From Hibiscus mutabilis (taxonomy: Eukaryota > Streptophyta > Magnoliopsida > Malvales > Malvaceae): a stretch of DNA of 64,000 bases. Shown one piece after another: positions 24,675 to 36,800 of the stretch; positions within the stretch are counted from its first letter, which is position 1, and each line of letters starts with the position of its first letter. The position numbers were made by a program, and so were the translations under genes. The notes below the pieces were generated by a model. That model was not told the origin of the DNA. It made no database searches and was given only the letters and a program-made list of their open reading frames with translations. The DNA is taken from NCBI GenBank assembly GCA_019671005.1, contig CM033718.1, forward strand, positions 3,906,001 to 3,970,000, given 5' to 3'.

Positions 24675-25241
24675 TGTACCCGATTTAGGGAATGATGCAC
24701 TTTTTTTTGTTCGAAATTGCAAATCTTATCTTTTTTGCTCATTTATTTACTTGTACATATGTTTTTTTTAATTTCTTTTTTATGTATGCCTTTCATTAAT
24801 TTTGTTCATATTGCATACTGGAATACAACTAATGCAGTGTCATACCAAAAGGAGGTAACGAGTTAGCGCCATAGGTGTTAGCGGTGATTAAAGTTTACTC
24901 TCCTGGCGGTAGGGCCGTTAAAATAGAATCAAATTCATAAATGGACAATAATTCAAATTTTACGTGAATTCGCAAATTTCGACATTAAAACATTTTGTAA
25001 TCGGCTAGGTACCAATTTTTTGGCGTTGTGGGGGTGCTAACCCTTTCTCACACGTAATCGACTCTCGAACCCATTTTTTGTTTTTGCAGACCAAAACCGT
25101 TGTTTTAATAAAATAAAATGTTTTATTAAAATGACCCATCTTTAGGTGATCCAATCACACCTTTTTAAAAAAAGATTGGTGGCGACTCTGTTATTGTTTT
25201 TGTTTTTAAACGTCGAAACACCTCAAAAAAGGGTTGCGATT
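24675..25241 (+). repeat. Left LTR of the 24.7-32.1 kb element
   Basis: Collinear with 31542-32120 from CGATTTAGGGAATGATGCAC to CCTCAAAAAAGGGTTGC with scattered differences. The start reads TGTACCCG where the other copy has TGTTGACCCG. It contains the three-hairpin module (24997-25188). Confidence 0.7.
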
Positions 25242-25244
25242 GCT

Positions 25245-25262
25245 TGGCGACTCCGCCGGGGA
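25245..25262 (+). other. Primer-binding site
   Basis: TGGCGACTCCGCCGGGGA lies four bases after the left LTR. Its first nine bases repeat a motif inside the LTR itself (25180-25188). Confidence 0.6.
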
Positions 25263-26649
25263 AACTTTTTGTTTTTACAAAAAAAAGAGTCAGTCCACAA
25301 GCCGATTACACCTTGTTTTGATGTCAGATTTTGCGAATTTACGTAAAGCTTAACTTAATTGTCCATTTGTGAATTTGATTCCCTTTTAAGCATTTAAGAT
25401 TTGGTTACAAGCTTTAGACCCGAGCTTCGTTCCTTTCGATTAAGTGGGGGAACGTTATTGCTCTCGTGGGAATACTGATTCTTCGTATGGGCCTAGTAAG
25501 TACCTTCGGGGCTCACACCCTATGTCTTTGTGTGGATACTGATCCATCGTATGTGCATAGAAGTGGGTCCCTCTGAATTGAACTTGATTCTTTTGAAGCC
25601 TATAATGGGTGAGAATCGAGGTCCTTGCTACCCTTAGTAGGGTACAGCGAGGACAGTCCGGTAACCCTTTTAGAACTAAACCTTTGTGTGATCTAGAAGC
25701 CCACCCCATTAAAGCCATGCGAAAAACCCTAGGCTTTGAAGTATGGTCAAAATTATTTCGTAGAAATAGTCCGTGGAGACATGTCCAGAAGTGTTGGAAT
25801 GCACTGCCCAGTTACTATTCGTATAATGAAATTATTTTGGACCTTTTATGTTATTCGAAGTTTTAATCATTTCTTTGTTTTGCTTCTATTTTGGATACTT
25901 GTTTTATTGCATGCATCTCATATATAGAAGGGGTCAATTCTAAAGCACGTTGCTCAATTAGAAAAAGCTTTTGCCATGGATGAAAGGTACCTAAAGAAAG
26001 AGGAAGACAATGCAGATGTGTGTCACCGGTCCGAGGTCCACCAATGGGCAAAGAAAGTTAGTCAGGTGATCACGTGGTAGAAACACCAAAGTATGCTCAC
26101 ATCAGTGCCAAGTAGAATATTGTGCATAAGCTGCAAGTGCTTTGGGACCACTTTGACGGTACAACCAAGCAGTTGTTACAAAACGAAGATCTTGATTTTT
26201 GAAGATGCCAATAAAAGGGGCAATGATTATTGGTCAACTCGGCTTAGGGCAACGTCAGAATGAGCGAGACGAGCTCGATAAAAGTATTATTGAAGATGTA
26301 GCTAAGCATGTGGTGATGCAAGTCAGAGAAGTTACAGCTCCCCGCCATACGTCAGACCAATAGGAAAAGTGGGACCAAGACTCCAAAGGCTGGTCGAAGA
26401 AATAAAGGAACTAGATGCTCGGGCTAAGACGTATTCACAGAATATATCTTTACCTTTCATAATAAGGACCTTTGTCATCCAATGAAAGCTACTTCTAAAG
26501 CAATACTTTAATGGAATCGATGACCCTTCGCTTGCATTCATGCATTTGCATTTTTGTTTGATTGTTTCTTGCACTAATTTATGTTGTGATCATTGCATAC
26601 ATACACACATAATAAAATGACTAATTATGGTAAATTTTGGAAAAATCTA

Positions 26650-27780
26650 TGTAGGCACCCATTTTAATCTGAGCTTTTAAATCCATATTACAAACCCAAA
26701 TATTAACTAGACCCAATCCAGTATACAACCAAATATCCATTATCCTAATAAACCAACCCATTTTACATACCCGACCCAACACCATATTCAGCCCGAAGTC
26801 TAATCTAAACCTAACCCTAATTAAAACCCTAGCCACCAGCTCCTATGCTTTAGCCGTCGCCACCTTCATCAGCCGAGCAGCTGCCGCCATCGCCGCACAA
26901 TTCTTGCCGACACAAACAAAACCAAATCAAATATTGATTAAACCGGATTAAAACCCTAAAAAAGATTAATTACCTCAAATGATTACCTCTGCCATCTGAG
27001 CCCTTTTGCTGTCGCCGTCTTATCCAATTTTTTAAACCCTTCATCTCCATCCACTGCCACCATCGCCCGAGCGACAAACCAACAACTACCACATGCCCTT
27101 ACTTTCCACCTCACCCTCAAATCGAAACCCTATAAAAAGGGTAAATCAGGAATCAAACCAAAAAATGAGATAGACATAGAAATGGAAATCAAACCAAAAA
27201 ATAGGACAAAAAATTAAAGCAAAACAGTCGAAAGAAAGGTAAAAAATGTAAAAACCTTTCGTTTTCTTAAGATCTAAGAAAATAGGAAAAGATTTAAGAA
27301 GAACCAACCTTAGATTCGAATTTGGAGCCTGAAATCGAGCTGAACCCACCATTTGCATGAACTCCGACCTCTATTCGCGGTGATTCTCCGTGGCCGGCGA
27401 ACGGTGACCCACGGCGGATCTTAGGCGACGTTGGAATTCTAGCCGGCCGGTGTCTAGGATTGAATGAGAGAGTTGAGAGAATTCTAAGGTTTTTTTTAGT
27501 TATTTGATCAAATGACCATTTTTTGGTCAAAATGTGTATTTGTGCATCCCTCAAACCGACACCGTTTTGGCCAAGGTTAGCCCGTGTACAGACCCAACCC
27601 GGGGAAGGATTCGCGTGTTCTTAATAGGGAAATCACAGATTCGATCCTATTTTTGTATCTTTTCGATTCTGCACTTTAATTCCTGTTTTATTCAATTTTA
27701 GTCATTGTTTTCTTATTAATTTTGCACTTTAAATTCTATTTTGTTCAATTATGTTCACTATTTATTATTATTTATTATTG

Positions 27781-27816
<36 letters not shown>

Positions 27817-28436
27817 CGTACGTGTTACCATTATTATGACTAAATATTATTTACACTATATATTTCTATTAATTATTATTTTTACTATTAATATTGTTAT
27901 TTAGTTATCATTAAAATATATTTATCGAATTTTAAATGACTTTTTTAATAGGGATCATCGTGAAAAACGTGCCCCAAATGTAGGGGTATCGATTTTTTAT
28001 AGTTTTTATTACGAAATATTATTTTTTAATATTAAATTATTAAATTTCAAAATGATTTCCCTTTGCTTGAAATTTTAACGGGAATTATGCTCGGGCATTG
28101 GGGTGTAAATTTCTTTCGCGTGAAGAAATATTCTTTTAAATATTTTTTAAGGATCACAAATTTTAAATTAAATTTGAATTCTTAATTTCCATCATTAAAA
28201 CACTACGTAATCGACTAGGTACCAATTTTTGGGCGTTGTGGGGTGCTCACCCTTCCCCACACGTAACCGACTCCCAAACCTATTTTCTGGTTTCACATAT
28301 CAAAACTCGTTTTTTTAATAAAAATGATAAAAACAAGTTTTAAGTTTTATTAAAATAATCGAGTTTTCAGGTGATCCAATCTCACCTAAATAAAAAATAA
28401 ATAAAAAAAGATTGGTGGCGACTCTCCATTGTTACA
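26650..28436 (+). mobile_element. Solo LTR with 5-bp target duplication
   Basis: It begins TGTAGGCACCC and ends CATTGTTACA, with ATCTA directly before (26645-26649) and directly after (28437-28441). Length is 1787 bases. A TATA box (CCCTATAAAAAGGG) lies at 27131. The last ~230 bases carry the shared three-hairpin module. There is no primer site or interior, so this is a solo LTR left by LTR-LTR recombination, nested within the older element. Confidence 0.88.
27131..27137 (+). promoter_or_regulatory. TATA box of the solo LTR
   Basis: TATAAAA in CCCTATAAAAAGGG, 480 bases into the LTR; the likely core promoter of this family. Confidence 0.55.
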
Positions 28437-28959
28437 ATCTAAAAATAGAAAAAGCCTCGTATAAGTACGATACCCGAGCAATGTTTGCTGAACTAAAACT
28501 GCAAGAGTACGCAAACTTAGTGGGACACAGCCATGTTGAAGTCCAGTTTGCCTAGAAACAACAAGGATCTTTCTGTAGGGGTATCCATGGCGGGACTATA
28601 GATTTTTATGGGTTCAATGAAGGATGCGTCATTGACCATGAAACTTTGAATATATGTCATCGGATATCAATTGCATGTTGTGGCGTTGGTTCTAACATAG
28701 AGATCAATTGATTATTGCGAAAATGATGAAGTATGATTTGCTTTTCAGACTACTCAGGTCGGTAAAGCAAGAAAAAGAAGATTGCTACTCCTTTGATGAT
28801 GTTCGATGATGAGAAAATCCTGAAAATTCATAAATGCAAAATCGTGAAATAGGCAAGTTTAACCAAGGAGAGTTGCTTGAAATTGAAATTCTAATGATAG
28901 TCTTCTATACCCAATAAAGACACGTCGATTGTAATTAGTAGCTCAAAGAATATCTCGGG

Positions 28960-29290
28960 GGTATTCTGCTGAAGCTATAATGTTGAATATCTAATAAGGA
29001 AGCAATGCTCCACCTATTTTATACATTGGCTTCATGAGTGGTCTTCAAATCCTGACAAAGTCAAATATCTAATGAGATGAAATCCTGAGATAAGTAAAAA
29101 TGACCAGTAAAAAGAAAACCTTGAAGGTACTCCGTTGTAGCTGTGAGGCCGAGTATCTAATAAGATAGAAATGCTTTACCTGCTCAATGCCCTATCTTTA
29201 CGAGTGATTTTTCAAATCCTAACAAAGTCAAACAAATTAATGAAATAAAATCTCGAGAAAGTCGAAAAAAGGAAAAATGATAAAAGAGTG
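28960..29290 (+). repeat. Imperfect direct repeat of ~166 bp
   Basis: Two successive blocks share GGTA(T/C)TC.GTTG.AGCT, TATCTAATAAG, CAATGC, and TCAAATCCT.ACAAAGTCAAA. The period is about 166 bases (second start near 29126). Lies in the non-coding interior just before the 34-bp array. Confidence 0.6.
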
Positions 29291-29733
29291 GCTAGTTGCA
29301 ATAAAAACGCACACATTCACTCGTATAATTCTATTCTTAGAAATATATTTTTGCACTCTCTTGGTTAAGCAAGTCTAAGAAGCGTGAAAACATTTTTGAA
29401 TGGAGAAGAATGATGAGAATTGAAAAGAAGTTGTTTTTGACTAGATCAAGTAATGTGATAATCATAAGGAATAACCGAGCAGTCTGAGAGAAATTTCACA
29501 ACTTTGAAATATCGCCACAATATTCAAAGTCTTCAAAGACTTAAGCTATGCTTAAAGTGATCACTGGAAGGTTGAGTCAAAGACACTCCTACACTTGATA
29601 TCCGGGGCATCCTATTATGTTTTCGTTCTTAAAAATGTTTCTCCCGGTCTTAAGGGCATCTTTCATTGGAATAACACTGGATAAGTAAACCATGCTATCA
29701 GATTGTGGCAGTTTACGTTGGCATAAGGAGAAT

Positions 29734-30072
29734 GGAACACCCATATTCGTTCAGGCATAAAGAGAATGGAACCCCCTATCCGTTCGGGCGTAAAGAGAAT
29801 GGAGCCCGTCTATTCGTTTAGGCGTAAGGAGAATGGAACCCGCCTATTCGTTCAGGCGTAAGGAGAATGGAACCCGTCTATCCGTTCGGGCATGAAGAGA
29901 ATGAAACCCGCCTATCCTTTCAGGCATAAGAAGATTGAAAGTCGCCTATCATTTCAGGCATAAGGAGAATAGAACTTGCCTATCCGTTAAGGCGTAAAGA
30001 GAATGGAACCCGCCTATCCGTTCAAGCATGAGGAGAATGGAACCCGTCTATCCGTTCGGGCATGGGGAAAAT
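29734..30072 (+). repeat. Tandem array of ten 34-bp units
   Basis: Units follow GGAACCCGCCTATCCGTTCA plus a GGCGTAAGGAGAAT half, head to tail with no spacers. Ten units fill 339 bases, with several substitutions per unit. Related units occur inverted at 15833-16095. Confidence 0.9.
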
Positions 30073-31519
30073 GGAACCTTGTTTTGATTACCAACGAGTT
30101 TGCGATCGGTGAGAATCAGTGTCATTTGTTCTTTGCTGTTGTCACTGAATTTTCACCCCTTTATTATTTTGTTTATTATTTATTTCCTTTTATTATTATT
30201 ATATTATTTAATATTTATTAATATATTATTATTGTTACTTATAATATACTTATTAGATCTAAAACCCCAAAAAATAAAAAAAGTCAATTTATTTAAATAA
30301 AGAGTCCAATTACAATAAAGGCAAAATCCAGTCCATTATATATATATATTATTTCTATTATTTTATATTATTATTAAGGCATTTGAGTTATTCTTGTAGA
30401 TCACACAAAATCATTATTATGTCAGATATGGGAAGATTACAAAAGATCCTGCTTGACAAGTATGGAAAGTCAAGTTATGTGCAAAGGATTCCTCACTACG
30501 GACTTATGGCAAATTTTCGATAGGATCCAAGCATTTTCAGGCCAGGATGTCTTCTTAAGTATTGACCATATTTCAGTTACCTTTTCAACGCATCTTGAAA
30601 CGCTTCAATTGGACTTCAGGAGCTCAAGATATTCTCATTTTACTGAAGACAACGCAGGCAAAAAAACTGTATACGGGTTCAATACGGGATTTAATCTTAA
30701 TACAAATTTTCAATTGATTATTTGTAATTAAAATCAAGATTAGATATTTCCCTATTTGTTTAGGATTATATTGAATATGGTTTGATGCCTTTCCATGTAT
30801 ATCAAGCATAAAAAGGGAATATGCTTTAGGATTTTTAGGGTTTTAAGTTTTTGAAGCCTATTTATAGGCTTAATTCCATTGTAATCTTCACATCCACCAC
30901 TCATCGACCATTCACTTCACCACCCACCACACTCGGTATTGTAAACACTCATTACACTAGCTATAAAGGAGTTGGTCTACAAGTTTTGGGGAAATACAAG
31001 AATCAAGCTTTCAAATCCTTAGGTATTCTTTCTTTTATTGTTTTTATTTTATTTGTTCATATTCATGTTTCAAACATTTAAAAAAACATTCAAATGTGTT
31101 CATGGGATTTTTAAGCTTTTAATTGGAAAAAATACCAAAGGAAAAGTGATTTCATGTTTTTTAAGATCAAAGTATGGTTTTTAGGAAGAACTGACGATGA
31201 ACATACGATGAATGCATGGTTTTGATCCAAAAATTTTGAAGAGAAAATCATGGGAAGTGTTTGTGAAATTGGATTTTATACCCATGTGATTTAAAACAAA
31301 ATGGGTAAATTGCATTCATTAAACCCCTCCGCCCTTTTATTCCTCTAGACACCCGGTTTTAAAAGAACTCAATTTGGTCCTTTTATTTTAATTTGACCTA
31401 TAATATGTTTTAATTTAGTCTTTTTTAAATTCCTTTTATTTCGTATTTTTTAATATTAAATCCTTTTTTTGAAAACCTTTCTTTTATTTCTAACTAATTT
31501 TCAATTTGTATTTTCTTTT
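29734..31519 (+). repeat. Retroelement-derived module, partner of 14305-16095
   Basis: Collinear with the reverse complement of 14305-16095. It holds the 34-bp array, (TAA)-type repeats, the ATGGAAAGTCAAGTTATG block, the palindromic TATA region CCTATTTATAGG (TATTTATA at 30859-30866), and a tail ending GTATTTTCTTT, where similarity stops sharply, 22 bases before the right LTR. Confidence 0.7.
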
Positions 31520-31541
31520 AAACTCCAGTTCGAATACCAAG

Positions 31542-32120
31542 TGTTGACCCGTTTAGGGAATGATGCACTTTTTTGAAATTGCAGATCTTATCTTTTTTGC
31601 TCATTTATTTACTTATACATATGTTTTTTAATTTCTTTTTTATATATGCCTTTCATTAATTTTGTTCACCATTCTTAAATTTTGTTCATATGGCATACTG
31701 GAATACAACTAATGCGTTGTCCTACCAAAAGGAGGTAACGTGTTAGCGCCAAAGGTGTTGGCGGTGATTAAAGTTTACTCTCCTGCGGTAGGGCCGTTAA
31801 AATGGAATCAAATTTATAAATAGACAACAATTTAAATTTTACGTAAATTCGCAAATTTCGACATTAAAATATTTTGTAATCAGCTAGGTACCAATTTTTT
31901 TGGCACTGTGGGGTGCTAACCCTTCCCCACACGTAATCGACTCCGGAATTCGTTTTTTATTTTCGCAGACCAAAACCGTTGTTTTAATAAAATAAAATGT
32001 TTTATTAAAATGACCAATCTTTTAGGTGATCCAATCACACATTTAAAAAAAAAATTGGTGGCGACTCCATTGTTGTTTTTGTTTTTAAACGTCGAAACAC
32101 CTCAAAAAAGGGTTGCAACA
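31542..32120 (+). repeat. Right LTR of the 24.7-32.1 kb element
   Basis: Ends are TGTTGACCC and GGGTTGCAACA, giving the inverted termini TGTTG/CAACA. A TATA box (TTTATAAATAG) lies near 31814. The three-hairpin module occupies 31876-32067. Length is 579 bases. Confidence 0.75.
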
Positions 32121-33846
32121 CTCGTTACGCTCGCCAAATTTTTACCTTGTTTTTTAAATATAGGTATCTAGTGATACTATTAGAACTTAATATAAACATA
32201 GAAATTCAGGAAAAACATGAGGTTTGAGGAGATAAATAAACAAATCTGTCATGGCCGAGTTAGACATGAAGTCGATATTCAAGTGTGAGACTCTTTTTTT
32301 ATTTCTCAACAATCTTTTATGAACAACAAGGGAGAGAATGCTTTAAATATTTCGGGATTTTAATTTTCAATTGCATCTTTTTATATGGGAAGTAAAAACT
32401 AAACACTTTTCTCATTTTCTACTTTTATACATAAAGTAATAATAAAAAAATAATAAAAAATAAATACTAATTATTATAATTTAATTTCTTGTTCATACAA
32501 CAAACTTTTTTTAATTCTCGAAAATGCAAAATGTTTTGAAAACTTGAAACCAAAATTTTAATGGTAAATTACCTAGCAATTCACTATTTTTTTTAAAAAA
32601 AATTCAACTAATATTTAAACTTTTTGGAACATAATTTTTTAAGTTGCTGCTCATGAACTTATTGAGTTTTTTTTTTAATTTTCAACTAATATTTAAACTT
32701 TTTGGAACATAATTTTTTAAGTTGCTGCTCATGAACTTATTGAGTCGAGTTAAACCTTATTCAGCTGAACTCAACTTGCCAAGATCTCGAGTTGAGCGTT
32801 AATCAAATTTTGACTGAGTCGAATTCTTACGAACGGCTCAAATCAATAAGCACTCCTACTTTCTACCAAGCAAAGCCCAAGTTAAACGTGAAATCACACT
32901 CCCCTTTTCATTTGGCAACAACTGCACTCTCATATTTTTCAGGTTTTACCTTTATCCTTGAGCCGTTTGTGATCTTCCAAATGGATTCTCCGAAAACCAA
33001 GTGGAACCTTACTTGTCAACAATAAACGGAAATGGAATCCTACAACCATCCAATAACATGTTTTGAGTAATCAGATTATTAGCTCCTTACTTACAGTAGA
33101 GAGAAGCAAGAGAGGAAAACGAAATGTTACCCTGCTATTTATAAGGAATCTTTAACTCATATTATTGCGCAGTCAAAAATTCACAAGATTTTGTAAATTT
33201 CCGATTGCGTAATCAGATTTTATATTACACTCCCAATAAAAGACCAAGTATGTCTCAAATCAAATTCTACGATAGTAAAGCACATTACACTCAATAAAAA
33301 ATCAAATGTCACCGAGATCCACTAATTGATCAAGTAGTCAAGGATGCTCATGTTATCTCATCTTAATAGCCAAATATGCTGATAACATTTTATTCCTTGA
33401 CAGCCAAATTAAATGACAAGTTTGCTGTCTACGACTACACCAATGGAATGAGATTTTTACTGCTAAGACAAGGGACCTGCAACATTTCCTTTTCCTACCA
33501 CTGGTACAAAATGGTTGTCATTTAACTGACTTGAGTAGCCATTGTATACAAGTTTTGTATAAAAAAACTTGATTTTCCTGCATATGTATGAACCTAGCTC
33601 TGTACAACATCTAAATAGTCTCAGATTACCTAAGCAAACCAACATTCTAAACTCAAAATTTAGTCAAAACCCTGCCCTGTACAGTCTCATACGTTGGAAT
33701 CAAAGGAAGCTCCCAATGATGAATAGTCAGAATGATAACCGTGGTGGGTTCAGTAATTTGAAGAGCAACGAGAAAAGAAGGAAGTCAAAATGCCTTGTAC
33801 AACCAAATGTGCTCCCTAATTGAATAATCCCTGAAAATAGCTGGCT
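32121..33846. other. Intergenic DNA between the retroelement and the RLT3-like gene
   Basis: No gene seen. It holds a recent tandem duplication (32603-32744) and a dispersed repeat at 32740-32830 related to 47640-47760 (GAGTTGAGCGTTAATCAAAT). The right part should hold the 3' untranslated region of the RLT3-like gene. Confidence 0.4.
32603..32744. repeat. Recent tandem duplication, 64 identical bases
   Basis: A 64-base block starting TTCAACTAATATTTAAAC occurs twice (32603-32666, 32681-32744) without a mismatch, spaced 78 bases start to start. Identity points to a young event. Confidence 0.9.
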
Positions 33847-36800
33847 TTATTCTTTTGGTGCTCTTCTATCTGAAATATGCCAAAGAATGAACATATTAAT
33901 TTTAGAATATACGAAAATACTAATCTGCAAAAGGATCTGAAATGAAAAACCATATACAAAGATCCCGTGTGATTTTCATAAACTTAAATACCAGCTACTT
34001 GTACTTGAGAAATTAGAACGCTTAACAACCAAATTCTACACATCATAATTGAATCTTCATCCAGATAAACAAAACAATCCATATAATGAATATAAGGAAA
34101 CAGGATGCTCAACTTTAGAGGTGGCAATTGGGTGGGAACGGGTTGGCTCTGGTCGGGTCGTTTTGTGTTCTGGTTGTAATATTTTCAATATATAAATGCA
34201 TCCTTCTTAATATATATATAAATTTTAATAAACAAATTCATATAATTATAAATATTTCCGTTTGATGCTATTTACAATAATAGTGAATTATTTGTTTTCT
34301 ATCAAGATCCATTTTTTATTAGTTGTTAGTGCTTTTACTTCTTGGATCGTATTGTTTTTATCTCTTCCATTGAAAACATATTTAATGTATTTTTTTTTTA
34401 CTTCTATATATTTTTCTATTTTTTTTATCAACTGTGGATCAAAGATGTTCTTTGATAATTACATAAATATTTGATAATACATAAATAATTATTATATCTA
34501 AATCATCTAAACCAAGAATTAAATGATCCAATGTAATGTAACTTTAAGATCCAAGAATCTAATGTTAAAATATTGCCAATGAAATGATATTACAAAATTT
34601 AGATACTAAAACTAATAGCACAGAGCTTTTGTGCTTTTGTGTGATAGTAGTAATTTCACTTTCTATCAATTTATTATTTCACTAATACAAAATATAATTA
34701 ATTCATTAAAAATAAATGTAAAATTATATATGTAATATAACTAGTTTATTAAAATATATTACAATAAATTTAATAATTAAAGCTTTAAAAAATAATTACA
34801 ATTAGATATATTATTTTTAGTATTAAATTCGGGTTGGGGTTCATGTCAGGCTCGGTTCGAGGGGTTTTCAATTTCGGATTTTTTTTGGGTTCAGGCCTTT
34901 TTGGGTTCGTTTTTTTGGATTCAGTCCTTTTGTGCTCAGATTTTCAGGGTCGGGCTCATTTTTGTCAATTTCGATAACTAGAGCACCACACATGTAACGA
35001 AAATTTTGTAGATAAAGGAATATTACCTGAACTGGTCCCATTTTCAGATTCCTTTTCAGAATGAACTTTTTTCAAATAAGATGCAATGAACTCATCCAAC
35101 TTCACCAACCAGAGAGCAAGTGCAGATGATGTTTGGGGCATCGATGGAAAGAAAGCTATGATTTCTTCAAAAACAGTACAATCCCCTTGTTCAATATGGC
35201 ATTGATTCAACCAATTCTCATTAATTGATGCAACAAAATCAGCAACAACCTGCAAACATGATTTGAGTCGGTCCATTTTACAATTAGTGTCACTATAAAA
35301 CATGTAATTACAAAAACACTACCTGCAAAAGCTCAGACAAAGATGATGTCCGTCGTAACCGTTTGACCCACAACCTATGAGCAGACTTTGTCCAAGCACC
35401 CACTAAAGCATCTTTAGGCATAAATGACTGCACAATAAGGAAAAGAAATAAATACAATGATTAAATAAAAATAATTGCATAAAGTTTGTTCTCCTTTTAA
35501 ATATTTTACATATATAAATGAATTATACACAATACTCCTATGGTCTACTAAAGAAAGTAAAGATACAATGGACTTCTTATGAAGCCAGACATTTAAAAAT
35601 ACATAATTTGTTAATATGCATTAAACAATTTGCTCCCTTACATAGCTTAAATGTGTTTCAAAGATTAAGTATCATCATAATGCACCAAGTCATAATCATC
35701 TACTAGCTATGTTCACCACCATCGTCACAAAAAGTTGAACGGAGACTTCATTACCCATTTTGTTTCTTGTAAAGGGAGTTGGCACTGTCATTTTTTAATA
35801 TTTAAGTACAACTAATAAAACATATAAAGAAACCACAAACCAATGAGACACTGAAGTGTGAGTTCTATGTGCCCTGACCAACAGTCCTTGGCAAAAAAAA
35901 TGATGGTAAAAGAAGATGAGCACACAAGTGCAGGATGTATGGAATTTAGGCAGGTGCCTGTGATATTTATTTTCACATGAAAATGTAATATATGATTTAG
36001 TTTTATAAAGAAAGAAAGGTAGCAAGACAAAAGGCAATAAAGAAATGAAATGCACCTCGATTGCATGGACTGCAGCTTTCAGCGACTGCAATTGTGATGG
36101 TAGGACTTTGAAATTTGGGAAAGTACCATTGTCTCCTTTTTCTCTGCACGTAGCCACATGAATGGCATACCTTTCTTCTAGATCAAAATCAATCTCAAAT
36201 GTGGTATGGCAAATCCTACAATGCTTCTCGTCTCTCCAGTACAAATCATGACAACTCTCACACCTGGTAAGCGAATCAAGATATGAACGCTTTTTCTGTT
36301 TTACAGCATTAAGGTTCAAGTAAAAGTAATCCCATATCCACACATCAAATTCTTGAAGACGTCTCCACATTTGTTTTTGTTCTTCTCCCTTCTTCCCAGT
36401 ATGAAGAACTATAGCACTGCATGAGGTTAAAGATTCATTCACGGCAACTGTCAAGCTTAGGTTGTCAACATCAGAAACAGGAGAACAACTGTCTTCTCTT
36501 ACTACATCCATCTCAGGTGAATCAGATTGCATGCGTCTGATTTGTCTGCTTGACATTTCTTTACATAGTGAAGTTTCCCGTTTCTCTAAGGATTCAATAA
36601 GAAGAGCTTCACGTTTACCCCTGTCATCCAAAATGACCAACAAGGCCCGCAATGCCTGCACCATGATAAGAGACGAACAAATAATAATGGTAAAAAGTTT
36701 GTCCACACAAGAACAATCACTCTATCGTCTGCAAAAGCAAAACTGAAAACAACTCTAAATTTTCTTTCAGGTTAAGTATCTTTTTTGGGATAAAGAGTTC

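Larger units (their letters stand above)
24675..32120 (+). mobile_element. Decayed non-autonomous Ty3-type LTR element with nested insertions
   Basis: Two direct LTR-like repeats flank the region (24675-25241 and 31542-32120). The left one is followed at 25245 by a primer-binding-site-like TGGCGACTCCGCCGGGGA. The interior has no intact gag or pol. It holds a 1.79-kb solo LTR of another family (26650-28436), a ~166-bp duplicated block, a 34-bp array, and a module shared with 14305-16095. The flanks AGAAT and CTCGT do not form a target duplication, so the two LTRs could stem from different insertions. The primer site suggests tRNA-Arg priming as in Tat/Ogre-type elements; that assignment is inference. 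Confidence 0.6.

Noticed and set aside
29734..30072. Possible CRISPR array
   Set aside because: Units are contiguous with no unique spacers, lie within a plant retroelement, and no cas genes exist.
24675..32120. Intact retrotransposon with target duplication
   Set aside because: AGAAT and CTCGT do not match and no intact gag or pol is present, so only a decayed composite is claimed.
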